A DNA stretch of 50,701 nucleotides from IMG/VR virus record IMGVR_UViG_3300048813_000140, positions 1 through 50,701 of that record. One strand, written 5' to 3'. The position numbers and the translations under genes are program-made. Source of the DNA: a virus. The notes below the pieces were generated by a model. That model worked only from the letters and a program-made list of their open reading frames with translations, had not been told where the DNA came from and searched no databases. Shown here in pieces: positions 1 through 8,674 of the stretch (its first letter is position 1; each line of letters begins with the position of its first letter).

Positions 1-2102
1 ACCGCCCAGAACAAATCAAATGATGCGGTGTTCCAATCGGCCAAATAAAGTTTTCCAGCAGTTTCACTGTTTGAAAACATACCCCAACGCAGTGCATAAG
101 TAGTGTTTGCCGCAAGAGTTGCTGCACCACCATAAATTGCGGTCAATTGTAGAGTGGGAGCTACTAAGTTTCCAGTTAAAGTTATATTGGTTGCAAGTGC
201 TGTTCCAGTAAGAGTCGGACTAGCGCTAAAAACAACATTTCCAGTACCAGTCGTTCCGCTTACGGTAGTGCCTTGAATTTTTGCGATAGTGGACGCTAAA
301 GACTGCGATCCAGAAGCGGCAGAAGTCGTAACATCGCCAGTCAATTGATTAATTGCGTTGACCGTAACAGCGCCCTGAGCACCATTTACAGAAGTAACGC
401 CAGCGGCAGGAGTAACGAGTACCCATTTAGTACCATTATAGATAACTAAATCGCCAATTTGGAAATTGGTCATTGAAGGATCGGTCAATCCAGCAACGGT
501 TCCAGAATCGGCTGCGCTTACCCAATAAGTGTAACCAGTAACGCCAGTGCCGTCGACTAGTGTTGGAGTATTTATGTTAGGATTCCAATTGCCTTGGAAT
601 TCCATAAGAGTAGCAGGTAACTGAGAAAGAGGAACTTTTCCGCCACCATCTAATGATGCAACACCACTTGCGGCGCCGACTTCAGATTGAGTAACATACG
701 TTGCGGATAAATCAGGAATGTCAGCAGAAACCAACGCTCTAAAGGTAGGTTGAGCGGCAGAACCCGTAGCAGGACCAGCAAAAACTTTATTTGCAGTTTG
801 AGTTGCCAAAGTCTGCGTCAGAGTCCCAGACGAAGTGATGGGCGAACCGGTGATATTGTATATGGGAGTCGTAGAAGCGTCAGCAAAAGCTACTGAAGTA
901 ACGGTACCACTAGTAATAGTGGCCCAAGTCATTGGTGAAGATCCGCCACCACCAGAAACTAACGCTTGGCCAGAAGTACCTGCTGTTGCGGGTAAATTGA
1001 AGTTATACGTAGCAGACGTTGAAAGAGCCTGAATGTTAGTTAAGAAAGCGTTCGTACTATTGGCTATCTGTAGAATTCCATTGACAGACGACGATACACC
1101 TAGTTGTATGCCTGATGTGGACCAAGCTAATTGTTGGTTTCCGGCTGAATCAACCAAAATTCTAGTTTGATAATTAATTGAAACGTGCGCGGCATTATCC
1201 AAAAGAAGACGATTGGTTATGTCTTGGGCTACATTACCGGAAGGATCATAAATATTTCCGACAAAAAGATGATTCCAAGAAAATCCTGCAGCGCCTAAAT
1301 TAAATGTTGCTGAAGCGTTGGGGAGCAAGCTTTGGTTTATGGCCGTAGATGTTAAGTTAGAAAGAGCAGTATTTGCACCAGTAGCGGGAGCGGGTTGCCA
1401 AGAAGGTATGCCAGAAACTACGGTCAATATTTGACCAGTGGTTCCGATGGGTAACGCAGAAAGCGTATTTGAAGCGCTGGCATAAAGTGTGTCGCCGGTC
1501 GTATAAGAGGTCAGACCTGTTCCGCCATATTGGGGACCAATTGGAGTTGCAGTCCATATACCACTCGTGATCGTACCGATGCTGGCCAAGTTTGACAGAG
1601 TAGTTAGGGTAGTATTCGTAGTAGCCGTAATGTTTGAGGCTGTTCCTGAAGTGTTCGAAGTAATCGTCGAAGGAATATCAGCAGAAACCAACGCTCTAAA
1701 GGTAGGTTGAGCAGGTGATCCAGATCCGGGGCCAGCAAATACTAAGTTTGCATTCTGATTACTTAGAGTAAAAGTCAAAGTTCCAGCGCTAGTTACTGGG
1801 CTTCCAGAAATCGAATATATCGGGGTAGTCGAACCATCAGAAAGGGCTACGGAGGTTACGTTACCTGCGGATGCCCACGTTAAGTTTCCAGACCCGTCGT
1901 TATGCAGAAAGGTATTCGCACTACCTTGGGCAGCCGGTAAAACGACCGAATAGGTCGTAGTCGTCGGATTTGCCGTCATGGTTAGCGTACCAGAGGTAGA
2001 GCCGTTAAATTGTGCTCCGCCCAAAGATACTGTGTTTATGGCACTATTCTCAGTTCTTTGAACGCCGCCGCTAATAAATGAAAATAAATTAATAATTGAC
2101 AT
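1..2102 (-). CDS. Tail fibre-like protein, 3' end outside the window
   Basis: The leftward frame is open from an ATG at 2102 (AAGGG six bases upstream) to the window edge, giving about 700 codons without a stop; the C-terminus is missing. The protein is low in charged residues and rich in Ser, Thr, Gly and Ala. It contains two copies of a roughly 65-residue block that begins VTSVA, passes through TTPIY and GSP[VI]TS.GTLT, and ends with FRALVSADIP (coded around 1680-1870 and 715-910). Such repeats are common in phage fibre and appendage proteins that contact the host surface. It lies downstream of another fibre gene in the same operon. A tail or baseplate fibre is the best reading; receptor specificity cannot be told. 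Confidence 0.75.
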   Translation of the reverse strand, partial: MSIINLFSFISGGVQRTENSAINTVSLGGAQFNGSTSGTLTMTANPTTTTYSVVLPAAQGSANTFLHNDGSGNLTWASAGNVTSVALSDGSTTPIYSISGSPVTSAGTLTFTLSNQNANLVFAGPGSGSPAQPTFRALVSADIPSTITSNTSGTASNITATTNTTLTTLSNLASIGTITSGIWTATPIGPQYGGTGLTSYTTGDTLYASASNTLSALPIGTTGQILTVVSGIPSWQPAPATGANTALSNLTSTAINQSLLPNASATFNLGAAGFSWNHLFVGNIYDPSGNVAQDITNRLLLDNAAHVSINYQTRILVDSAGNQQLAWSTSGIQLGVSSSVNGILQIANSTNAFLTNIQALSTSATYNFNLPATAGTSGQALVSGGGGSSPMTWATITSGTVTSVAFADASTTPIYNITGSPITSSGTLTQTLATQTANKVFAGPATGSAAQPTFRALVSADIPDLSATYVTQSEVGAASGVASLDGGGKVPLSQLPATLMEFQGNWNPNINTPTLVDGTGVTGYTYWVSAADSGTVAGLTDPSMTNFQIGDLVIYNGTKWVLVTPAAGVTSVNGAQGAVTVNAINQLTGDVTTSAASGSQSLASTIAKIQGTTVSGTTGTGNVVFSASPTLTGTALATNITLTGNLVAPTLQLTAIYGGAATLAANTTYALRWGMFSNSETAGKLYLADWNTASFDLFWA

Positions 2103-2188
2103 GATCTACCCTTTTAAAATTAGAAGTTCTTACTTCCTTAAGATTGTTCCCATTAAAGTTTTCTTAATTAAGCTGTTGATTTTCATGA

Positions 2189-2638
2189 TTATAATTGCCC
2201 AACGACCGATATCATCAATTTGATATCAAAAAGCGATGGATTGTACTCATTTTCTACGATTACGCCTATAAAAATTACAAAATCTCCAGGAGCGAATCCA
2301 CCTACACCTTCTGTGGGTTTGGTGTCTATAAGCTCTCCAGGGGTCAAACTAGCATAAACAGCTGACCCAATTGGAAATGAAGTTGTAATATTTTCAAGAC
2401 GGCCATTGTCCATAACTTGACCAACTGCACCATTTGGAATAGAAGTCTGAGTAAGACCTACAATTGCCTGAACATCGCTCTCGTTGGATGGATCTAACGG
2501 TATGATTTGGCCGCTTCCATTGATGCAGACCAAAGTTGCCTGAGGCATAGTGCTACCAGAGGCGTTTTGGAAACCAGTGGCAGTTGCCCTGCTGGTTCCA
2601 GAAAAAACATTATTAAATGCATTAGGGTTGTAGCTCAT
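2189..2638 (-). CDS. Small beta-rich virion-type protein, unknown function
   Basis: Encodes 149 residues and starts one base after the stop of the 985-residue fibre gene, so it is probably co-translated with it. There is no signal peptide or membrane segment. The composition is rich in Ser, Thr, Gly and Val, with few charges in the N-terminal 60 residues. Phrases such as ATGFQNASG (start) and APGDFVIFIG (near residue 115) suggest a compact beta-barrel like those of phage decoration or fibre-attachment proteins, but this is an impression and not a family match. Position between two fibre genes supports a virion role. I do not recognise a named family. Confidence 0.6.
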   Translation of the reverse strand: MSYNPNAFNNVFSGTSRATATGFQNASGSTMPQATLVCINGSGQIIPLDPSNESDVQAIVGLTQTSIPNGAVGQVMDNGRLENITTSFPIGSAVYASLTPGELIDTKPTEGVGGFAPGDFVIFIGVIVENEYNPSLFDIKLMISVVGQL

Positions 2639-2639
2639 A

Positions 2640-5597
2640 TTAGAAGATATCCCATCCAGTGCCGTTGGAGATTAACGAATAAGAAACGTATTGAGTAGTT
2701 ACAGCGTAGCTGGCGTTACCATCTATCAAGTCTGTACCATTCGCCACTATGTTCATCGCATTTGTGGTCGAATCAACCTTTTTCATGTAAAAAACTTGCC
2801 CCGTAACAGACGATGCTGCTGGTAAATTAAAGGTAACTGAGTTAGAAGTACAATCAGCCCTTAAGAAACAATCCGTAGAAAGTACTGAATACGTAGCACC
2901 AGTTTTTGTGCTGATACTTACTGGTCCACCTAAAGCGTCTTGACCGGTCATTCCAGCTGGCCCTTGCGGTCCTGGAGGTCCTTGCTGACCACCGCCACCG
3001 CCACCACCACCACCTGCGAATGTAAACTCTAATCTATCTCCAACCACCAAAGGTCTTTGGAGTTCAATCTGAGTTGCGGGAGCGCCGACAGATCCGACTT
3101 CGGTGTAATCATCTCCAACGGTCATCTTTTGACCGTTTAAGAACATTTCTAATTTTCCATATCCAACCACATAGTGAACGGCTGGATCGCCAGAAAGTCT
3201 GGAATTGTTTGGCAATGTTATCAAGGTCAACGATGCGATTGGTCCCGTAAGAGAAGTGGGAGGAGTAGCGCCAGAGGCAACTATCGTAACGGTCTCATCG
3301 TATCCAGGCTGAATCGAGGCTGAAATCAAGCTAGCAATTACGTCATCTATCTCTTTGATAGCAAGCGTTAAATTTTGACCATCCTGAATGGAATAATTTC
3401 CTTGCCCAGTTCCTGCCTGAATAACAGACATAGCAAAAGGAGCAGAAATATTTATATTTGAAGGTGCGGTAGTTAACCCTGCAGAATTATTGACTACAGT
3501 TACTACGTTTCCTACAGAACTTGCTGTAAAATCGTTGAAATAAGTGCTATTGATCAACGTAACCAATGAAGAGGCAGTTTGTGTTGAAGTCTGACCGGGA
3601 ACAATGTCCCATGGCAAGCCTATCGCGTTAGCCAAAGGCGTAGGATCTACACCCGTACCATTGTAATTCACCCAAATATAATATTGCCGATTACTTCCAG
3701 AAGAGAATAAGTAGGCATATTGATTGGATGTCGTCATAGTGCTGGCAGCGCCAGTTGTTATGCTTAAAATTTCTTGCAATGCGCCAGGATACACCGTCGC
3801 TGTGTAGTCTGGAGCCGTATCGCTTTCCGATGGAGATCCAATGTATTGAAGTACGTTATCGAGTTGAGGTCCAGAAAGTTCTTGTATGTCACCTTGTTGT
3901 AATTCAGCGCCCAAGAATTGCACATAAACTCTAGGAGTCGATCCACCATCATCAGATCTAAAAAATAACCAAATGACATTCTGATTAATTGGAACTAAAG
4001 ATCTGTCTGCCAGTACGATATCTCTGGGAGTTCCAGTAGATAGGGGTAAAGTATATGTTCCATAAGCGTAAACACCAGGGACACCAGCTGCGGATTGATT
4101 GGCGACTACGTATTGGCCTGTCAATGTTACCGTGAAAGAATTGTTTACGGTCTGAATTTGATAATAATTGGCCGTAGTATCGCTGTAAGCTCTTATCCAG
4201 TCACCGGGCGATAGGCCAGTAGTCCAGGGAACACTGCCTACGGATACGACGGTCGTAGTGCCAGGAGATCCTGCATGAGTAGTGAAAAGTAAATTTGGAG
4301 CAACCTGAACATTTCGCGTAAGATTTATGTATGCGACTTCATTGTTGGCTAATGTTACTGAGTTACCGGTCGGATTCTCAGCAATTTGATAGTCTAAGCT
4401 CGACCCAACTATTTTGAAATATATCTGACCATCGCCAGGAGGGTTACTTGCCCAGTTGATCTGACCAGCTTGAGTTATCTGTCCTGCAGAATAAAAAGAT
4501 ACCATGACGCCAGTTGTCGTAGCGGTAGCTACACCAGACATAGTGACGGTAGTTCCTACGATATTTATAATAGTAGTAGCTGTGGGTATTCCAGTACCCA
4601 TAATGAGTTGACCAATAGCCAGTCCAGTCGTAGATGCTAGATTGGTCAACTGATTCGTAGAAACAGTGATATTGCCCATAGTATTAAGAACAGGCGTAGA
4701 GTTAGGCAAGATACCATGAGAAATGGTACTATTGCCAGTAAAAATCGTATTGCCCAGATCTTCTCTCAAAAGAGATAAAGAAGAGTTCGAAGAAGGAGAA
4801 AACCAGTAAGGGGTACCCTGTATCTGAGCCAAGGAGGTCATTACTGCATTCATCCAGTCCTTCAGATTGGATAGCATTTTGTCGCCACCCTCAAAAGGAT
4901 TTACTGAATTGGACGTAGAAGTGTTAGGATTTGCGTTCCTGCCTTCTGTCTGAGCGGTCCATGGGTATTGATAAAATGAATTTGGAGAAGATCCGCCAGT
5001 ACCAAGACGGAAAAGTAGCCATCTAGCGTCCGTGATTGATAGTACGTTATTCCCGCTATCGGTGGTAACGATTGCAATTGGTAAAATATTTGCTGGCCAT
5101 ATGGTAGTGGAGATACTGAGCGTATACTCTAAGATCTGCGCCCTAGGAGCGATAATGTCTGTTTCGGTATTTGATGTCGGGTCCCACAAGATAACTTCGG
5201 CGTCAGTAGAGGGATCTAAAAATCTAGAATAGTCTAGACCAACGTAGTTCGTAGAATTTGCGGAAAATGATCCAGTTACGACATTGGGGTTAGTTACGCT
5301 ATTTAGCGCTTGAAGAGGAGTTCCGGTAGGCACCATGAAGACGGTACCCGATTGACTAGCCGCAATATGGAATATAGCACCTGGGTCAACTATGACCTGT
5401 AAGTTGTTAGATGCGCCACCGATGGCCCCTGTCATGGATAACTCAAACCCACGAATAAAGTAACCCTGAGAAGTTCCGGTAACAAAAGCCTGAATTAATG
5501 TATCAAAATCTGCTGAAACTGATGATTCTATAGATCTTAGGTCGGGAAGATCAACCCTTTGTTCTGACAGGAAATTTACGCGGCGCAGTACACTCAT
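2640..5597 (-). CDS. Tail fibre/appendage with collagen-like segment
   Basis: Encodes 985 residues. Residues 1-250 resemble the conserved N-terminus of phage appendage proteins that attach to the baseplate. Around 305-368 is a module ending GTGIPTATTI...VTMSGVATATTTG that also occurs at least six times in the giant baseplate protein of 10564-18432. Around 635-740 is a second module (QYYIWVNYNG...DPTP) also shared with that protein. Near 860-884 a run of nine glycines leads into a short collagen-like GPPGPQGPAG repeat, which usually marks a trimeric shaft, followed by a C-terminal domain of about 95 residues. The start lies two bases after the endonuclease stop. A trimeric receptor-binding or side fibre is the likely role. 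Confidence 0.75.
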   Translation of the reverse strand: MSVLRRVNFLSEQRVDLPDLRSIESSVSADFDTLIQAFVTGTSQGYFIRGFELSMTGAIGGASNNLQVIVDPGAIFHIAASQSGTVFMVPTGTPLQALNSVTNPNVVTGSFSANSTNYVGLDYSRFLDPSTDAEVILWDPTSNTETDIIAPRAQILEYTLSISTTIWPANILPIAIVTTDSGNNVLSITDARWLLFRLGTGGSSPNSFYQYPWTAQTEGRNANPNTSTSNSVNPFEGGDKMLSNLKDWMNAVMTSLAQIQGTPYWFSPSSNSSLSLLREDLGNTIFTGNSTISHGILPNSTPVLNTMGNITVSTNQLTNLASTTGLAIGQLIMGTGIPTATTIINIVGTTVTMSGVATATTTGVMVSFYSAGQITQAGQINWASNPPGDGQIYFKIVGSSLDYQIAENPTGNSVTLANNEVAYINLTRNVQVAPNLLFTTHAGSPGTTTVVSVGSVPWTTGLSPGDWIRAYSDTTANYYQIQTVNNSFTVTLTGQYVVANQSAAGVPGVYAYGTYTLPLSTGTPRDIVLADRSLVPINQNVIWLFFRSDDGGSTPRVYVQFLGAELQQGDIQELSGPQLDNVLQYIGSPSESDTAPDYTATVYPGALQEILSITTGAASTMTTSNQYAYLFSSGSNRQYYIWVNYNGTGVDPTPLANAIGLPWDIVPGQTSTQTASSLVTLINSTYFNDFTASSVGNVVTVVNNSAGLTTAPSNINISAPFAMSVIQAGTGQGNYSIQDGQNLTLAIKEIDDVIASLISASIQPGYDETVTIVASGATPPTSLTGPIASLTLITLPNNSRLSGDPAVHYVVGYGKLEMFLNGQKMTVGDDYTEVGSVGAPATQIELQRPLVVGDRLEFTFAGGGGGGGGGQQGPPGPQGPAGMTGQDALGGPVSISTKTGATYSVLSTDCFLRADCTSNSVTFNLPAASSVTGQVFYMKKVDSTTNAMNIVANGTDLIDGNASYAVTTQYVSYSLISNGTGWDIF

Positions 5598-5599
5598 AA

Positions 5600-6691
5600 C
5601 TATTTAATTTTCCTATATTTATTTGAACTTACTGTTTCTGATATTTCCGTAAATTCTTCTGTAGAAATATCTGTTTTTTTAGACCATATCCAATTTTTAT
5701 GGGATAGATTTTTGTATATAACGCCGTTGGGCTTTTTTGTTGATGCACTATTTATAACTCTGCTAACGCATCCAACCGTAAATCCATCTTTCTTTACGTC
5801 ATTTACGCAAGTGTATTTTTTAATTTCTTTAGTTAGTATATTCATCCCTATAACTGGGATCAATAGAGGTTTTTGGGGTTGTTTGGGTTTATTTTGTATT
5901 TCGTATATTAATACATATCGTTCTTCTAGTAATAACTTACAGTTGTCCACGTCAGCAAAAACCCATACAAAATCATTGGATGTTTTCGATGTTTTGAATT
6001 GAGTCGCGCGACCTATTATCGTACTGTTAAATCCACTATAACTCGCTTCTTTGGCAGATTTAAATCGTACAATTTCTCCAGTTTTCAGCGACTTTCCCAG
6101 AATAGGGCGTTCATTGCGAACTTTTCCTCTTTTTGCGTGTACGCATCTTTCTTGTAGTTTTTCTAAAGAAAATTCTTCTTTTGAAATCCAAACCCATCCA
6201 CCAGTGGACGCAGATGTGTGGGATGGCCTATTTTTATTAAAACTGGTGAATTTTAGTACACATTTTCTGACACACTTTTCGTTAAATCCATCCATCTTAG
6301 TATCCATTGCCGATTCGTATTCTTTTATTTCGCCAGTTTTAATGCACATACCAACTATAGGTTTTTTATTAGCTTCTCCTATGATTCTCTTGGTGTCCTT
6401 ATCGTGCGTGTGTCCTTTGCCACCCTCTGTCAGATTATAAAGATTTAGGCTATTCTCAATAATATTTTGCTCTTCTTTGTCTAATTCTTCTATAGTGTTG
6501 ACGGTTTTTATTACCTCAAATCTAAAGGCTGACTCTCCATATTTAGTCCAGGCAGCCTGCAGATACCTGTTTTTGTGTTTTCCTGCTCGCAAACAATATA
6601 AATGCTCCCTAAACCTAATTGTCTCAGGTCTTGTTGTCTGTCCTACATATTTGTGTCCGCTTTCAATGTGGACTATTTGGTAGATAAGCAT
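5600..6691 (-). CDS. GIY-YIG homing endonuclease with DNA-binding repeats
   Basis: Encodes 363 residues. The GIY-YIG nuclease domain is at the N-terminus (IYQIVH at 3-8, YVGQT at 15-19, RFREHL near 26-31, and the closing NLTEGGKG near 86-93). Then come three imperfect repeats of about 75-95 residues, each starting PI[VL]G or PVIG, followed by a threonine/lysine-turn (KTGEI or LTKEI), SA/VN.. and DGF or SGF. These look like the NUMOD-type helix-turn-helix repeats that give such enzymes site specificity. It sits as a free-standing gene between the zinc-ribbon cassette and the fibre gene, where a mobile intruder would be expected. It is very lysine-rich and AT-rich compared with the tail genes around it. 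Confidence 0.85.
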   Translation of the reverse strand: MLIYQIVHIESGHKYVGQTTRPETIRFREHLYCLRAGKHKNRYLQAAWTKYGESAFRFEVIKTVNTIEELDKEEQNIIENSLNLYNLTEGGKGHTHDKDTKRIIGEANKKPIVGMCIKTGEIKEYESAMDTKMDGFNEKCVRKCVLKFTSFNKNRPSHTSASTGGWVWISKEEFSLEKLQERCVHAKRGKVRNERPILGKSLKTGEIVRFKSAKEASYSGFNSTIIGRATQFKTSKTSNDFVWVFADVDNCKLLLEERYVLIYEIQNKPKQPQKPLLIPVIGMNILTKEIKKYTCVNDVKKDGFTVGCVSRVINSASTKKPNGVIYKNLSHKNWIWSKKTDISTEEFTEISETVSSNKYRKIK

Positions 6692-6709
6692 ACTAATAAG
6701 ATTGTCCTC

Positions 6710-6738
6710 TTGCTTTATACTCTTATATCATATATAAT
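6710..6738 (+). promoter_or_regulatory. Sigma70-type promoter for the rightward cassette
   Basis: TTGCTT at 6710-6715, a 17-base spacer, and a perfect TATAAT at 6733-6738. The predicted transcript starts near 6745, about 25 bases before the AGGAG of the zinc-ribbon gene. Spacing and match are good, and it points to the first gene of a strand-switched cassette. Confidence 0.7.
6722..6731 (-). promoter_or_regulatory. Extended -10 promoter for the GIY-YIG gene
   Basis: On the minus strand the site reads TGATATAAG, a TGn-extended -10 (TATAAG at 6727-6722) about 30 bases before the endonuclease start. The same TGTGATATAA core recurs at 18537, 27941, 40066 and 47836. It overlaps the rightward promoter at 6710-6738, giving a divergent pair. 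Confidence 0.45.
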
Positions 6739-6780
6739 AGATTTGAAGTCGCCCGATAATCTTATAGGTAGGAGATCATC

Positions 6781-7176
6781 TTGGGATATAATACTCGTGG
6801 AAGCAAAGAGCTTTCTCAATTACAGCAAATTCGCAAAGAAAATGACAAATTGAAGAAAGAAATCAGTAGTTTACGTAAACAGTTGGCTCGTTTAGATTTA
6901 GATCGTTTCTCTTATGTAAAGGACATAGTTCAGGAACATCTTGCTCAAGAAGGCGAAATAGAGACTACCGAGAAAATGTTACAAAGACTCAAGGATGAAT
7001 GGAAATGTGATCAGTGTAATGTAGGTTTCTTGGAAATTAACCTATATTCCAAAGTCGGCGAGGCGTGGTATTACAGAAAATGCTGCAATGCAGCATGTGA
7101 CCATAGAACTGTAGGTAAAAAGTACTCAAAAGAAGTCCGTGGCATCATAAAAGACGACCCAAAAAACTCTAAATAG
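6781..7176 (+). CDS. Coiled-coil zinc-ribbon protein, unknown function
   Basis: Encodes 131 residues. A TTG start at 6781 is chosen because AGGAG (6770-6774) lies six bases upstream; the next ATG (6842) has no such signal. Residues 14-45 are a lysine- and glutamate-rich coiled coil. The C-terminal half holds CDQCN (about 78-82), then CCNAACDHRT (about 103-112), which fits a four-ligand zinc ribbon. It is the first gene of the four-gene rightward cassette that carries the cell-wall hydrolase. Coiled coil plus zinc ribbon suggests nucleic-acid binding or a small regulator, but no family is recognised. Confidence 0.7.
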   Translation: MGYNTRGSKELSQLQQIRKENDKLKKEISSLRKQLARLDLDRFSYVKDIVQEHLAQEGEIETTEKMLQRLKDEWKCDQCNVGFLEINLYSKVGEAWYYRKCCNAACDHRTVGKKYSKEVRGIIKDDPKNSK

Positions 7177-7204
7177 TTGAAATTGCTTATATTTTAATAA
7201 AGTC

Positions 7205-7233
7205 TTGACTTTCCTTCCATAATTTGGTATACT
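7205..7233 (+). promoter_or_regulatory. Sigma70-type promoter for the lysozyme-like gene
   Basis: TTGACT (7205-7210), exactly 17 bases, then TATACT (7228-7233). Each box differs from consensus by one base. Transcription should begin near 7240, a few bases before the GGAGG at 7245-7249, so the leader is very short. Confidence 0.75.
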
Positions 7234-7253
7234 GTACGTGGATTGGAGGCTCG

Positions 7254-7655
7254 ATGCCCTATGACATTATTATTTTGGCCGCAGCAAAGGCCGCAAAAGT
7301 GTCTGGATCTTTACTTTTAGCCATCTGTATGCATGAGACAGGACTAAAAAACGTTACCGTAAGACAAGACGGTGGTTCACCTACGTATGGATTATGTCAA
7401 GTAAAGTATGAAACCGCTCAAGGCCTAGGATATGATGGCATGCCTGATGGATTGTTGATTCCTGAAACCAACGCCAAATATGCAGCTCTCTATCTCAAAA
7501 AGCAGCTTATTAGATATGATTACGATCAAAACAAGGCAGTAGCGGCCTACAATGCTGGGCGGTATAATGAAAGTACCAAGTATCCAGGATACCCAAAAAA
7601 CTTGAAATACGTAAAGAAAGTACTGGAAATATATGCAAAGAATAATGACTCTTGA
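7254..7655 (+). CDS. SLT-type lytic transglycosylase (endolysin-like)
   Basis: Encodes 133 residues from the ATG at 7254, chosen because GGAGG (7245-7249) precedes it by four bases; an in-frame TTG at 7224 lies inside the promoter. The fold markers of the Slt/goose-lysozyme family are all present: the catalytic glutamate in ICMHETG (E28), YGLCQV (45-50) and AYNAG (98-102). Known family members cleave the MurNAc-GlcNAc bond of peptidoglycan. There is no signal peptide. It could be the lysis endolysin, since it is free-standing with its own strong promoter and a membrane peptide follows two genes later, or a virion enzyme for cell entry given the tail genes around it. Confidence 0.85.
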   Translation: MPYDIIILAAAKAAKVSGSLLLAICMHETGLKNVTVRQDGGSPTYGLCQVKYETAQGLGYDGMPDGLLIPETNAKYAALYLKKQLIRYDYDQNKAVAAYNAGRYNESTKYPGYPKNLKYVKKVLEIYAKNNDS

Positions 7656-8199
7656 TGTTGAGTTGACTCAACCTGGAAAAAAGATCATTCAAATAGGCGC
7701 TGCGGTATACGACGTTCGCGATGCCAGCTTGTGCGGTACTATGGAAATTTTTGTGAATCCACATGAACCTATAAGTCAGGGAATCACGGAGCTTACCGGA
7801 ATAACCAATGAGGATGTGCAGCATGGCTATGACATAGCGCAGGCATATGAAAGGCTAAGAAGTTTTCATAAAGAACTCAAGCCATTTAAAAATCCATTAG
7901 TCTGGGGATCTGGAATAATGAACGATAGCTCTTTAATTTACGACGAATATATAGCGAGGACCGGACATGGAGACGAAAACTTCATGGGTCTTAGAGTCAT
8001 AGACGCAAAAACCCTATTCCAAAGTTTAATGATATTCAAAAATGGTAGCTACGCAGGTGGTCTAAAACCTTGCATGAAAAGACTTGGATTGACATTTGAA
8101 GGTAGAGAGCATACGGCTCTTGCTGATGCTAAAAATACGTTTACCCTATGGTACCAATTGGTCAGGATGATGCACGATGGATTCAAAACACGAAAATAG
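7633..8199 (+). CDS. DnaQ-like 3'-5' exonuclease (DEDDh)
   Basis: Encodes 188 residues. Exo I is TLDVE with D8 and E10, an aspartate for Exo II is in the NDSSLIYDEY region (about 98-104), and Exo III is HTALADA with H160 and D165, giving the DEDDh pattern of RNase T/PolC-epsilon-type exonucleases. These use two metal ions to degrade DNA or RNA from the 3' end. The gene overlaps the end of the lysozyme-like gene by 23 bases, so translation is coupled. A second ATG at 7645 is possible (184 residues, still retaining both Exo I residues). Proofreading, RNA trimming or host-DNA turnover are all possible. Confidence 0.85.
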   Translation: MQRIMTLDVELTQPGKKIIQIGAAVYDVRDASLCGTMEIFVNPHEPISQGITELTGITNEDVQHGYDIAQAYERLRSFHKELKPFKNPLVWGSGIMNDSSLIYDEYIARTGHGDENFMGLRVIDAKTLFQSLMIFKNGSYAGGLKPCMKRLGLTFEGREHTALADAKNTFTLWYQLVRMMHDGFKTRK

Positions 8200-8272
8200 T
8201 GCTATCTTCTTAGGAATTGTGATCTTTTTGATCTTGATGGCTATGATTTTAAGTTCTGTCCAAAGCCCATAA
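8177..8272 (+). CDS. 31-residue single-pass membrane peptide
   Basis: Opens at an ATG inside the 3' end of the exonuclease gene (AGGAT eight bases upstream) and ends at TAA 8270-8272, overlapping the opposing tail gene by 24 bases. The product has a short polar N-terminus (MDSKHENS), then about 19 hydrophobic residues (AIFLGIVIFLILMAMILSS), then a four-residue tail. This is the shape of a small membrane protein. As the last gene of the cassette with the peptidoglycan hydrolase it could assist lysis, for example as a pinholin- or holin-like peptide. No sequence family supports that, and the assignment is inference from position and hydrophobicity. Confidence 0.45.
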   Translation: MDSKHENSAIFLGIVIFLILMAMILSSVQSP

Positions 8273-8674
8273 TGGGACCTTTCCTGTGAAGGAAAAGTTC
8301 AATTTATATGTCGACTTGGTAGATATTGTATGGGATTCATTGGTGACCTTAGCTTCTTGAATATAGAGTATATCTTCCCCGGTGGCACGATCAGTTATCC
8401 TTATTGAAATGTACGGCGAGGCCGCCATGTCAATCCATAAAGGTCTGGCACTTATCGCTTGCAATCCACCACTAAGCTTAACTCTTACTCCGCTTATGCT
8501 TCCTTTTACGCTGGCCTTGTTGCTGGCTATTTCTTGTGCCCATGGAGTATCGATTCCGCGAATTTCCTCTTCTCCATAATCTACAGAAAATGAGACGGTT
8601 TGCGCTACATGATACGGAACGTTGTTTATTCGCAAAATGATGTTTGGACCTACCAAAACTACTGGAACTGCCAT
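8249..8674 (-). CDS. Probable tail tube-like virion protein
   Basis: Encodes 141 residues ending convergently with the rightward cassette. The phrases VSFSVDYGEEEIRGID (about 27-42), ASNKASVKGSISGVRVKL and YKLNFSFTGKVP are typical of the beta-sandwich/barrel of phage tail-tube or baseplate tube-adaptor proteins. Length and the GS..G pattern fit, but sequence conservation in this class is weak. It follows the 629-residue structural gene by one base (starts 8674, previous stop 8675), so the two are translated together. A baseplate-to-tube adaptor is an alternative. Confidence 0.5.
   Translation of the reverse strand: MAVPVVLVGPNIILRINNVPYHVAQTVSFSVDYGEEEIRGIDTPWAQEIASNKASVKGSISGVRVKLSGGLQAISARPLWIDMAASPYISIRITDRATGEDILYIQEAKVTNESHTISTKSTYKLNFSFTGKVPLWALDRT

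Noticed and set aside
2130-2186. 18-residue leftward frame between fibre genes
   Set aside because: Too short and without a ribosome-binding site; the region is better explained as a leader.
5712-6853. Several rightward frames (96, 129, 68 and 83 residues) over the GIY-YIG gene
   Set aside because: Antisense to a clear endonuclease gene, with hydrophobic, non-protein-like sequence and no ribosome-binding sites.
8281-8301. Hairpin TTTCCT-GTGA-AGGAAA as a terminator for the rightward cassette
   Set aside because: It lies inside the opposing coding sequence, is AT-rich and lacks a following T-run.
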